Shown here: positions 31,400 through 45,775 of the stretch, piece by piece
How positions within the stretch are numbered: position 1 is the first letter of the stretch
How the letters are laid out: each line of letters begins with the position of its first letter
Source of the DNA: Mesoplasma chauliocola
GTDB lineage: Bacteria > Bacillota_I > Bacilli_A > Mycoplasmatales > Mycoplasmataceae
Assembly: GCF_002290085.1 (NCBI RefSeq)
Contig: NZ_CP023173.1
Span: forward strand, 336,501 to 400,500
Direction: 5' to 3'
DNA: 64,000 nt
Position numbers and translations under genes: made by a program
Notes under the pieces: generated by a model
Database searches by the model: none
What the model was told of the DNA's origin: nothing
The model's input: the letters and a program-made list of their open reading frames with translations, nothing else

Positions 31400-34252
31400 A
31401 TGGAAAAAATATATCAAAATCCAAGTAAGCCATTATTAATTAATCAAAATAATAATGCTGTGGTTGTAGATAAATTTCATAAAAAATTCAAAGACATAAA
31501 TATTGGGCCATTTTCTTTTAATATTGAAAAAGGAAAAGTAACAGCACTATTAGGAAGTAGTGGATCAGGTAAAAGTGTGTTCTTAAACTCACTGCTTGGA
31601 GCTACTTTAAACTATGATGGAAATATTTACATAAATGGTAAGGAAAGAAAAAAAAGTAGTTCAATTGAGAACAATTCAAATATAGGATTTTATTCACAAA
31701 TGGATTTTTCATTGTATTCTATTACAGCGTATGAATTTTTATTTAATATGTGTAATGTTATGGGATTAAATAAAACTTTAGTTAAATCAAGAATTGAATA
31801 TTGATTAAAGAAGTTCGATTTATGAACATCTAAAGACAAACCTTTAAATGCATTTTCATGAGGAATGAAAAATCGTATGAATTTAATTTTATGTTTTATT
31901 AAAGAGCCAGAAATTCTTATTTTAGATGAGCCAGGTGCAAACCTTGACTCTAAATGAAGAGGGCAATCATACAAAATACTAAAAGAATTTAAAGAAGAAT
32001 TTAATAGCACAATTATCTTAACTGTTCACAACATTGATGAAGTTTACAATATAATTGAAAATTTTGTAATATTGGAAAAAGGAAAACTTTTATTTTCAGG
32101 TTCTAAGTCTGATTTAAATTTATACAAAAAAATAAATGTGTCTTTTGAAAAAAATATAGTATTAGCAGAAGTTGAAAAACTTTTAAACCAACATAACATT
32201 TTGACATTTAGTTTTAATCTTGAAACAAATTCATTGGTTATAGGTTTAAATGAGCAACAAACTTTTAATGATGCATTAGCAATTTTAGAAAAAAATAGTA
32301 TGCAACCAAAAGATATAGTAGCACAACCTATTAATATGGATTCAATTCAAAAAGCCTTAGAAGACAGAGAAAAACCTCATAAACCAAAATATGAACCATT
32401 AAAAGAGTTCATTATTGATAGTTCTGATAAATCAATTGATTTAGATAATGCACTAGAGTTTTTAAATAAAATAGAAAATAAATATAAAAATATTTTAAGT
32501 TTAAACAAAGAAGATATTAAAGTTGATTTAGCAAATGATTTAGTAATGATAAGTGATGACTCACAAAAAACAGCTGAGCCACAATACGAAGGGCTAGTTT
32601 TAAGTGACACAAATCATGTAAGCAATGAAGCATTGACATCAGATGAAATAAATGCCATTAAAACTGATTTTTTTGATAAAGTTCAAGAAATTAAAAATTT
32701 AAAATCAGAAATTAACATGATTATAAATGATCAAAAATCAGAAATTAACTTAAACATTGATGACTTAAAAGATTATTTTGCAAAAGTAAAATTAGAATCA
32801 GAAATTATTCATCAGGCAAAAACAAATTTTGAAGATCAAGCAGCTGATTTAAAAGTTCTTTTAGATCAAACACAAATTGAAACATCAGATTTAGAATTTA
32901 AAAAAAATGAATTACAATTAAAAATTGACGAGCTAAGAATATTGCAAGATGAGATTAATTTAGTTTCAGGTAAAGATTTTGAGGAAATTAATAAAGTAAG
33001 AGTAGAATTTTCAACAAAACTTGAGGATTTAAAAACATATATAGAAAATGTTAAAAATGAATCAGAAAATTCATTAACTAAAGAAATTGAGTTAAAAATT
33101 CAAGAATTTAAAAAATTTGAAAATGAATTTAAAGACTTAGTAGCGGTTCAAAAAGAAATACTTCAAGAAGAAATTAAAGATTTCAAAAGTTATTTAACTG
33201 AAATTCAAATAGAAACAGATGAAATTAATAATTCTAGAGAAGAATTAGATAAAAGTCTAAGTAACTTAAAAAATGATAGAGAATTTTTCTTAAACCAAGT
33301 TGGTAGTGAACATGAAGAAGTTGATTTAAAGAACTTAGAGTTAAAAGAAAGATTTGATGAACTAAAAAAATTGCAAGAAGAGATTGCTGTAGCAACAATT
33401 GCTGAATATGAAGAAATTGATTTAATAAAAAAAGAATTTTCTGATAAACTTTTTGACTTAAAAACTTTTGTAGAAAATATCAATGAAGAAACAAAAATTA
33501 TACAAATTTCTAAAAATGAGTATTTAGAACAAATTAAAGAGTTTAAAGAATATCATGATGAATTTAATAAATCAGCTTTAAAAGAAAAAGAATCAATTCA
33601 AAATAGTATCTCTGAATTAAAAGAATATATGTCTAAAATTGAACTTGAGTCTAAAGGTATTAATAAATCAAAAATTGAACTTGAAGAAGAGTTTACAAGA
33701 TTACGTGAAATGCAAATTAGTAATTTAAATAAAATTAGAAATGAAAATAGTTTATTTGAAGCAAAACAAAATTCTTTTGAAAAACAATATGAAAATTTTG
33801 GTAGTTTATCAAATAACATATCAGCAAACAGCAATTTATTTAATGAAAAAAATTCTATTGCTCAAGAATATAACTTTGAAATTGAAAAATTAAAATCAGA
33901 GTTTGAAAAATTGAGAAATGAAATTGATAAAAAGCAAAATATAAATGCTGATGTTTTATCTTCACAAGGATTAAATCTAGGATTTGGTGCTAATATGCAA
34001 CAAAATGCAATTTTATTAAAAGATCAAGAATTAGAAAAACTTAAATCTGATTTGAGTAAAGAAAGAGAGTATTTTGAGCAGTTAAGAAGAGAAATGGCTT
34101 TTGAAAAAGAAATGAATGAAAAGCTGTCTAAATTTGACAATGAAATGAAGCAACGTGAAAATGTTTTAGAGCTTGAAAGAATTAGAAGAGAAATACAAGA
34201 AGAAAAAAATAAATTAAATGAAGTTTTGTTAATGCATAAAATTAACAAATAA
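31400..34252 (+). CDS. ABC transporter ATPase fused to a long repeat-built coiled coil
   Basis: 950 aa. Residues about 20-235 are an ABC-2-type ATPase: Walker A GSSGSGKS (52-59), signature FSWGMKNR in place of LSGGxxxR, Walker B EILILDEPG, switch His in TVHNIDEV. A typical C-terminal ATPase extension follows (to about 320). From about 400 to 945 the protein is charged, without Pro/Gly, and heptad-like: a coiled coil. A motif of type (D/E)LKxY...(I/V)xxES/ET recurs at residues 456, 544, 595, 687 and 740, with spacings 88, 51, 92, 53, so a ~140-residue unit is duplicated. ATG 31400 is 6 bp after AAGGAG; an earlier in-frame ATG (31382) lies before that site. Neighbouring lipoproteins and permease make it the motor of a membrane complex. 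Confidence 0.9.
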
Positions 34253-34267
34253 ATTTCATAAATAAAA

Positions 34268-36127
34268 ATGTTGAAAAAGATATTACCAATAGTTTCTGCT
34301 TTTGTTTTAGGATTTGGTTTAGTATCTACAGCATGTAGTAAAAAGCCAATAGTAATTGAGCAAGAGTATAAACCATTTTATAACTATTATGTTCTTGGGG
34401 ATTCTTTTGAAAAAGAAGTCGAAGCAAAATTTCATGAAGCATTAGCTGAAAAACAAAATGCCATTATCTATATTGACAACCAAATGCAAAATAACATGAG
34501 TTTTACCTTTTTTAATCAAGATAATTTAGAAGAAATTAATAAAAGAAAACAAAATGAAAGTTTGCCTTCAAATTATGACCTTCTTTCTCAAAGAGAAAAA
34601 GAAGCTTTAGATAATGATTTAAATAAAATTATTAAAACAAGTCAGATAGAAAAAACTATTTTAAATTCTATGTCACATAAACTTACCTTTTATGAAACTA
34701 TTTTAAAATTTAAAAATGATGAATTTTGATTTAAAGGTATATCTTATGATTTCAACAATATAGATTTTGGTTATCTATCATTGGATAAAGAAAATTTAAA
34801 TTATATAGCAAATATAAGTTTTGATTTAGTTTTTAATTATCAATACACTGATATTGATGAAAACCTAATTAAAAACAAGTACAAAGAAGAAATCGTGATA
34901 ACAATAACAAATCAAGATTCAATAATTGAAGACTTAAAATTTTTAACAAACGACTTAAGAAAAAATCTTATTAAGGACAGATTTGAATGAGCTTGATTTG
35001 ATGCTTATGATCTTAGAATTTATGATTATGCTGAAATATTTAGTTTATCAAATAGTGACTTTGAAAATATTTTTAGATTTGATAAGTTTGAAAAAAGTTT
35101 TATAAATTATATTCTGAAAAATAACCCTAATACTGAAACCACAAACAAAAGTTATAAATTTGCATTTAAAAATGATGAAAGGTTTAAAAATTTTAAATCA
35201 ATAGATAAGATAGAAAATTTTAATCCTGATCAGTCTAAAAAATATGGTGCAAAGCAGCTAATTCTTAATGACACATATGAATCAGACAACAAGTTTAATA
35301 CTGATTTGTTTAAATCTATTTTTGGTGAATTAATTAATGATGATCAAATTATACTTGAGAATAAATTAGTTAAAGGCAACAAAGAAATTTACAAATTTTT
35401 AAGTGAAGAATACTTAAATTGATTAAACGAGTTTCAAACTAGATTTGCTCAAAACCTTGGTATTAACTCTGATTCAGTAGTAAATTATGGAGAAATAACT
35501 TTAGATAATTTTTGTTTATACTTTGAAGAATTTAATTATTATCATCCAGTTAATCCCATTTCTTACTACACTGCAATTTCAGTAAATAACTTAAATGATA
35601 GTTATCTGAGAGAAGAAGAGTTGGAAAATAAAAAAATGCCTTTAAAAGTTGAAGAAGATCCTATATTTAAAGCAATTTATCAAAATACAATAAACGCTGT
35701 AAAAATTTTTCAAGAAGATTATGGAACAAAAAAAATAACTTGAAATTTGCTTTCTGATAGCAAGCAATTGATATCATTAAAAAACTTAACTAACTATTCA
35801 AATTTGAAAAATTTTTCAAGCATTTCAGATGTAAATGCAGAGCTAAGTTTACTTAATCAAAATTTTAATACTTTAGGAAAATCAGAAAGAGATTACTTTT
35901 TAAATAAAACTAATTCTTCTTCATTTCACTTTGAATTCAATAATAGCGAAGAATTAGAAAACATACCTATTATAGAAATGAACAATAATCAAATTATTTT
36001 TAAAAAATTTAAAGATCAAGCAAGTTATATTTCAGTAGATTTTAATTTATCGTTCTTGAACCTAAATTTTGTCATTAAATCAGACAAATTTTATTGATTT
36101 GAAAGAACTCTAATAGAGTCAAATTAA
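34268..36127 (+). CDS. Lipoprotein 1 of the ABC cluster
   Basis: 619 aa. Signal peptide with lipobox STAC, lipidated Cys23. The body is not recognised. Its first third is homologous by eye to the lipoprotein at 38013-40070: [72 protein letters not shown] occur in the same order and spacing. No Shine-Dalgarno is visible and only 15 bp separate it from the ATPase stop, so translation may be coupled. Likely anchored on the outer face and working with the permease. Confidence 0.88.
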
Positions 36128-36160
36128 TTTTGGATTTCATTGAAAGGAGGTGAGGGTACT

Positions 36161-40070
<3,910 letters not shown>

Positions 40071-40113
40071 AAATAATAAAATTTTCATAGAAAGTTTTAA
40101 AAGAGGTTAAGTA

Positions 40114-41685
40114 ATGAAAAAATTATTACTAATTTTATCAAGTTTGACTGTTGTAAGTTCAACATCGGCTATTGTTGTTTCATGTTCTGAAAAATTTGAA
40201 AAAAAGAATATTGAAACAATTGAATTATTTTTAAATACAATATTGCATAGTAAAGAAGATGATCAAAATCCTTGAACTAGCGAAGAATTGGAATCTGAAC
40301 TTGTGAAACATAAAGTTGATGTTGAAAATGGAATAAGTGTAAATGCTAGTGAAGAAATTCAAGAAGGAACAATAACTAATAAACAACAAAGCGTTGTATT
40401 TACAGGTAATGGTACTTCAAAAAATAATTATAAATATACAGGTTCAGTAACTCTAATTTATAATTTTGGTGGAAACAAACCAGCACCTAAGAAAAAAATC
40501 ACAAAGCAAGAAACAGAAACAACAATCAAAGAATTGGACTATTTCTTAAAAACTATTCACTATAAAAGTGAAGAGATTGTTAAAAAAACTTTTGTACCAA
40601 ATGCACCCATACCTGGAGCGCCTGCAGAAGGGCTAGTCTTTGATGAAATTTATATTACTTTTAACCGTTCAGAAGCTTTAAATCCAAATATTACTGAATT
40701 TCAAATTGAAGGAACAGTCGGAATTAGACAAGAGGATAATAAATACTACGAGTTTGATGAAGAAGTCACAGAAAATGATAAGAAATTTTTATGTGCAGGA
40801 ACAATAACTGATGCAGAAGTAATTGAAGATGATGTATTGAAAGAATCTATAGATGCAATTATTAATTGAACAGAAAAATCAAAATTTGCTGATTTTAATG
40901 ACTTCAAAACTAAGTTGATCTCTGAACAAAAAGAAATTTTACAAAGCGATAAAGTTTTAATTAGTGATGATATTTTAAACATATCTATAGTTGATAAGCC
41001 TGAGAATAATGAAACAAAGTATTGAACAAATAAAGTAGAAGTATCTTTAAAACCTGCAAAAGGTTATGAGTTTTCTCAAGAAGCAATTAAAAATGAATAT
41101 AATAAAACTAAACTTGATATTGATGTTTTAAAAATACAATCTAATGCTTTAAAATGACATGTTTTAACAAGCGGAAATAAAAAATACATAGAACCTCAGT
41201 TTATTCAGTTTAATTCAAATATAGCACAAGCACAGAAAAGTTATTTATTTGATCAAAAAATTACACAAGAATGAAGTGAAGATAATATTGAGGCACACCA
41301 AAAGGATTTTGTTGAAAGCTTAGGTATTTTTACTGGTAATGATAAAGATAAAAAAATTGAAGAATTTGTTAAGTCAGCAGTCTTCAAAAATACAACATCA
41401 TTTAATTTCGGAACAGATGAAACGCAAGAATTATTTAAAGTTGATGAAATTTTATTTTTTGATAAAGAACAAGAAAATTTAGATGCCAATATAGAAAGTA
41501 TTTTAGGAGAAACTAAAACTTTAGAGGAACTTGTTGAATCAACTGGTGCTTTTACTAGTTCAAATATTCAAAATACTCAAGCCACAAGTTATTATGCAGT
41601 CTTTCTAACAAGTTATAGTGATGGAAATTATAAAGTTTCAAATAGAACAATAAATGTTTTACTAGAAGAATTTCCAGTTAATTAG
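40114..41685 (+). CDS. Lipoprotein 3 of the ABC cluster
   Basis: 523 aa. Its signal peptide is nearly the same as that of lipoprotein 2, with lipobox VVSC and Cys24. The body is acidic and seems to hold two or three similar ~100-residue modules: each has a helix start such as ETIELFLNTILHSKED, TTIKELDYFLKTIHYKSEE or ESIDAIINWTEKSKF, followed by beta strands (SVTLIYNFGGNK, IYITFNRSEALNP, VEVSLKPAKGYEF). RAGGTTAAG-type weak ribosome site. Unknown ligand. Confidence 0.85.
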
Positions 41686-41695
41686 TAAAATCAAA

Positions 41696-41950
41696 ATGAA
41701 ACGGAAAAAGATTATGACAGAACAAATTAAAAAATTTTTTAGTGGGCATGATGTAGAAACTAATTTAGAAGATCTAATTAAATTTAAAAAACAATTAAGT
41801 AAGAATTTAATTACTGAAATTAGTGCAAATAAAAATTTACTTAAATTAGGTGAATTTAGAGTTACTATATCAGATGCTGAGATGATTAATTCACAGTTAA
41901 ATAAGTTAATTAATGATTTAGAAGATATTATAAATCGTATAAATTTATAA
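41696..41950 (+). CDS. Small soluble helical protein, function unknown
   Basis: 84 aa from the ATG at 41696, or 78 aa from an ATG at 41714; neither has a clear ribosome site. Charged, with long helices (LEDLIKFKKQLSKNLITEI, NSQLNKLINDLEDIINRI) and no membrane segment. It is 10 bp after lipoprotein 3 and before a terminator, so it is the last gene of that operon. Confidence 0.6.
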   Translation: MKRKKIMTEQIKKFFSGHDVETNLEDLIKFKKQLSKNLITEISANKNLLKLGEFRVTISDAEMINSQLNKLINDLEDIINRINL

Positions 41951-41980
41951 AAGGTATGGTTTATAAAAATAAATAACTTC

Positions 41981-42013
41981 AAACCCTTCTTTTAAATTAA
42001 AGAAGGGTTTTTA
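41981..42013 (+). terminator. Strong terminator at the end of the ABC/lipoprotein operon
   Basis: Perfect 12-bp arms AAACCCTTCTTT (41981-41992) and AAAGAAGGGTTT (41999-42010), T-run downstream. Confidence 0.9.
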
Positions 42014-42029
42014 TCAAGAAAGGAAAAAA

Positions 42030-43124
42030 ATGGAAAATCAACAAAATAATAATCAACAAAATAATGAACCTATTAAAAAAAGCAAAGGCAAAAAATTAAA
42101 AATAAGTTTATTAGTCTCTATACCAGTTATAACTATTTTATTTTTTTTAATGAAAATTATAAATGTCTTACTAAATGGAGAAAATGGACTAAATTTAGGA
42201 TTTCTTACAGCATTTAATCCAATTGGATTAATACCTCCAGATGAAATGAATTTACCAAATATTATTGACTATATAGCTAATATTACTTTGCTAATTGTTT
42301 TACCTATTTTAGTACTTCTTTTGCTTATTTTAATTATCAAATACAAAACTAAAAGCACAAAAAAAGGTAAAAAACCATTAGACCAATTAGAAGAAAACGA
42401 TATTTATACTTTTGAAAATGAAAAAGCTGAAATTGATTCTTATCCTCATCATGAAGAAGATAAAACTTTTTTTGAAGAAATTAATATTGATGATGACTTA
42501 ACCTTATTACAACAACGAGGAAAAAATGATGGTTCTGATATGATTAAAGAAAATTTAAGTGAATTAGTTAAGAATGCTGATAAAATTAGAAACTATGCTA
42601 TTTTAAATGACATTTATGTAGAAGATGTAGTTTTAGAACAAATGACTAAAAAAGAGTTAATTGTTTTTATGAAAAAAATAGGAGATGAATTAAAAGAAAT
42701 AGAGCATCTCAATTTAAATAAACTTGAAGAAGTTAAGGAAGAAAAACTTAATTTAGAAAAAGAAAATCAAAATATTGAAATAATTAAGGCAGGTAATTCT
42801 ATTGAAAAAAAGCAGTTAGTAAGAAAAAATAAAATTACTAAAAATGAGTTAATTGATTCTATTTTTTCAAATCCTAATAATAAAATGACAAAAGTTAAAA
42901 TTAAGAAAATAATTGATACTATGTTTGAATTAATGAAAGATAATTTAATTGATGAAAATGCAGAAGTTTGAATAAATAACTTTGCTAAGTTTTCAACAAT
43001 TGTAGTAAAAGAATCTATAAAAAATGATTTAAAAACAGGAGAATTAAAGACAATCTCAGCGCATAAAACTATTAAATTTAAGCCTTTAAAAGGTTTAAAA
43101 GATTCTATAAATGAAGCTAGATAA
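42030..43124 (+). CDS. Two-helix membrane protein with C-terminal HU-type DNA-binding domain
   Basis: 364 aa. An Asn/Gln/Lys-rich N-terminus, membrane helix 1 (about 24-48), a ~30-residue outer loop, membrane helix 2 (about 81-104), then a cytosolic acidic and coiled region (110-265). Residues 267-360 are a complete HU/IHF fold by pattern: ITKNELIDSIF, MTKVKIKKIIDTMFELMKDNL, INNFAKFST, then KNDLKTGELKTISAHKTIKFKPLKGLKDSI. HU normally has RNPQTG at the DNA-wrapping arm tip; here it is KNDLKTG, so the intercalating Pro is absent. AAAGGA precedes the ATG. This would tie DNA to the membrane; it follows the ABC operon but behind a terminator. Confidence 0.88.
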
Positions 43125-43156
43125 AATTAATCAAAGGTTTTAATGCAATAATATAA

Positions 43157-43217
43157 AATTCCACATTTAATTTGAAGTAAGTTTAAAACAAACTTTAAAT
43201 TAAATGTGGAATTCTTT
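43157..43217 (+). terminator. Long hairpin with perfect 17-bp arms
   Basis: AATTCCACATTTAATTT (43157-43173) pairs exactly with its complement at 43197-43213; inside, AAGTTT (43179-43184) / AAACTT (43190-43195) extends the stem. Followed by CTTTTAT. Probably the terminator of the HU-domain gene, and longer than any other in the window. Confidence 0.7.
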
Positions 43218-43223
43218 TATAAT
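43218..43223 (+). promoter_or_regulatory. -10 box for rsmE
   Basis: TATAAT beginning within a few bases of the long hairpin, 28 bp before the rsmE ATG; TTAGAGG ribosome site between. The hairpin arm occupies the -35 position. Confidence 0.55.
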
Positions 43224-43250
43224 ATATAAGAAAAGATTAGAGGTAAAGAT

Positions 43251-43964
43251 ATGTTTAGATATTTTGTGGAAATAAAAAAGGATAATAATTTTATTATTAA
43301 TAACACTGATGTTCATCATATTAAAAATGTTGTTAAATTAAAAAATAATGAAATTATAGAATGCGTTTATCAACAAGAAGTTTATAAAACTAAAATTAAA
43401 GATTTAACATTTGACAATATGGTTATTGTAGAAATAGTTGGTAAAACACAAACCAAATTAAGCAATATTAAAAAAGTTTTAATTGCTGGAGTTTTAAGAG
43501 AGCAAAAATGAGATTATCTTTTACAAAAATCAACAGAGTTAGGTGTTGATGAAATTATTCCTGTAATTTTTAAGCGTAATGTAGTTAAAATTGATGATAA
43601 AAAAATTGATCAAAAATTACAAAGGTGACAAACTATTTGTGATACTGCTGCTAAACAATCTAAAAGAACAACAATTCCAATAGTAAATAATTTAATAGTT
43701 AATTTAAAAGAATTAGAAAAACATTTAAGTGATTTAAATCTTGTAGCTTGAGAAGAAGAAAGGCAAATATGCTTGAAAAGTTATTTATCTAAAAATTTTA
43801 ATTCAATAAGCTTTGTGATAGGTTGTGAGGGTGGAATTGATCCTAGTGAAATTAATGTATTACATGATTTAGGATTTAAAAATGTGAGCTTAGGAAGCAA
43901 TATTTTACGAGCTGAAACAGCACCTTGCTATATTTTAAGTAGTTTAATATATGAAGATAAATAA
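43251..43964 (+). CDS. rsmE: 16S rRNA (uracil-1498-N3)-methyltransferase
   Basis: SPOUT-class methylase acting on the 30S subunit. 237 aa. The PUA-like N-terminus has HHIKNVVKLKNNEII; the SPOUT knot has REQKWDYLLQKSTELGVDEIIPV (about 84-106), IGCEGGIDPSEI (about 190-201) and LGSNILRAETA (about 213-223), the last two being the SAM-binding family signatures. Confidence 0.95.
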
Positions 43965-44008
43965 GAAAAAATAGAAAATAATTATTTTTAATAATATATA
44001 ATTAGAAA

Positions 44009-44082
44009 GTGTCTGGCACCGCCTTTCCTTAATTATCAATTATATTTAGCCAGACACATCACCCTAACCGGTGATTTTTTTA
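44009..44082 (+). ncRNA. Candidate small RNA (~74 nt) with own promoter and terminator
   Basis: TATAAT at 43997-44002 places the transcript start at about 44009, exactly where a perfect 9-bp helix begins: GTGTCTGGC (44009-44017) / GCCAGACAC (44049-44057). It closes a 31-nt loop with the pyrimidine run CCTTTCCTT (44022-44030), complementary to Shine-Dalgarno-like AAGGAAAGG. The right arm abuts a terminator stem ATCACC (44058-44063) / GGTGAT (44070-44075) with T-run. A separate TATAAT (44083-44088) then serves the next gene. It may be a trans-acting RNA or a riboswitch-like leader; class unknown. Confidence 0.55.
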
Positions 44083-44111
44083 TATAATAATATAAATGTG
44101 AGGTATTATTA

Positions 44112-45155
44112 ATGTTTAAAATAATGAATGAATATATTAATCAAAACAACAAAAAAGATAAAACAAAAATCAACGAAATAAACGATATTAAGAGATATTT
44201 CACAAGTGGTTCGGGAATTAGCAGCGCATCTTATTCTGATGAGCTCAACGAGGCGATTATTTATATTAATAATCATAAAAGCTCTAACAGAAATAGTAAA
44301 TATGAAGACATAATAGGTATCAAGCAAATAAAATATTTTGGAAGGGCTAATGATTGAAAAATCATTGATGATAAAATAGAAGCAACTTCAAAAAATAAAG
44401 TAATGGAGCTTGCTGCTAAAAAAGAACAAGACTTTAAATTTCATGTTTTTATTAAAAATAAACCTAGCCATTTTTTATATATAGGTGAATATTATATTAA
44501 TAGTAAAACTTGAATTTCTGAACTAAAAAATATGCAATATCAACTTTTACCTTTTAATAAAAATACTAAAAGGGATGAATATATAACAAACTTAGAAGAA
44601 AATAATAAATTTGAAAATATAGTAATTGATAAAGAGGAAAAAACAATTGATTTTAGCAATACATCAGAAATTACAGAAATATTAAGAGAAATTGACTATT
44701 CAATTAGTAATAATGTAAACATTAAGAGTGTAGAAAATTTTAAAACATATCAAAACGCAATAGAAAAAATTCAAAAGTATAATATAATTCATGAAGAACA
44801 AATTAGAGAATTTAGTAGCTCATTTGAAAATAATGAAAAATACATTGTTAAAGAAGGAAAATTTTCTGATCTAATAATTAAGGACTTAGATAATAAAGAA
44901 ATTAATTTATACGAATTTAAAACGGTTCACAATAAAAATATATTATCTCAGTTAACTAAATCAGTTGGACAGTTATATTTTTATGAATATTTGTTAAAAA
45001 GTGAAGAAAGTATGTATGATAAAAATTATAAAGTTAACAAAAGAATTATTATGATAGAAGTTGAAAATAATATATCTAATAATAATTTTAAAACAGTTAA
45101 CAATTTTATAGTTAACAATTCAGAGATGAATATTGAATGAAAGCAGGTATATTAA
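44112..45155 (+). CDS. Putative PD-(D/E)xK restriction-type nuclease
   Basis: 347 aa. Unrecognised N-terminal half with an alpha/beta module around KYEDIIGIKQIKYFGRANDW and KFHVFIKNKPSHFLYIGEYY (about 55-140), perhaps a DNA-reading domain. The C-terminal part has a nuclease-like core: KFSDLIIKD (Asp near 261), then INLYEFKTVHNKNILSQL with Glu-Phe-Lys near 273-275. The stop overlaps the udk start as TAATG. Two genes on lie a methylase and an AIPR nuclease, so it may be the endonuclease of that system. Weak GAGG ribosome site. Confidence 0.55.
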
Positions 45156-45775
45156 TGAAAAGAGTCACATTAATTTTAATAGCAGGTGGTACTGCTTCTG
45201 GTAAAACAACTGTAGCTGATAGAATTGCAAATGAAATATTAAAAGGTAAATCTGTTACTCATATTTCAATGGATAACTACTACAAAGATTTTGGTGAATT
45301 AACACTTGAAGAAAGAAGAAAAATAAACTTTGATCATCCAAATAGTGTTGACACAGAATTATTATTAAAGGATTTACAAGCTTTAAAAGATTATCAGCCA
45401 ATTAAAGTTCCAGTTTATGATTTTAAAACTTCTTCAAGAACTAAAGAAACAATTACAGTTAAAGCTAGCGATGTTGTTATACTTGATGGAATTTTTGCAT
45501 TAGCAATTAAAGAAATTAGAAAACTTGGTGATATTAAAATATTTATTAAAACGGCTAATGATTTAAGGTTTATAAGACGTTTACAAAGAGATGTTAATGA
45601 TAGAGGTAGAACTTTGGAAAGTGTTGTTAGTCAATACTTAAATGAAGTTAAACCAATGCATGAAGCATTTATAGGCCCAAGCATTGAGTATGCAGATTTA
45701 ATTATTCCTTATAAAGAAGGAAATGATGTTGCTGTTGATTTGGTAGCTACAAAAATATTGAGTTTAGTAAGTTAA
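45155..45775 (+). CDS. udk: Uridine kinase
   Basis: Phosphorylates uridine/cytidine (pyrimidine salvage). 206 aa. Walker A AGGTASGKTT (residues 10-19), SMDNYYKDF (about 41-49), FDHPNSVDTELL (about 64-75), IRRLQRDVNDRGRTLESV (about 144-161). Start at 45155 overlaps the preceding stop (TAATG), and its stop touches the next ATG in the same way, so this housekeeping gene is embedded in a row of defence-type genes. Confidence 0.95.
   Translation: MKRVTLILIAGGTASGKTTVADRIANEILKGKSVTHISMDNYYKDFGELTLEERRKINFDHPNSVDTELLLKDLQALKDYQPIKVPVYDFKTSSRTKETITVKASDVVILDGIFALAIKEIRKLGDIKIFIKTANDLRFIRRLQRDVNDRGRTLESVVSQYLNEVKPMHEAFIGPSIEYADLIIPYKEGNDVAVDLVATKILSLVS

Noticed and set aside
33205-34248. Open frames on the minus strand of the coiled-coil ATPase gene
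   Set aside because: They are mirror images of a biased Lys/Glu/Leu coding sequence, giving Ser/Leu/Phe-rich products without ribosome sites.
36140-36160. Earlier start for the permease
   Set aside because: It would lie before or in the AAAGGAGGTGA site; ATG 36161 has correct spacing.
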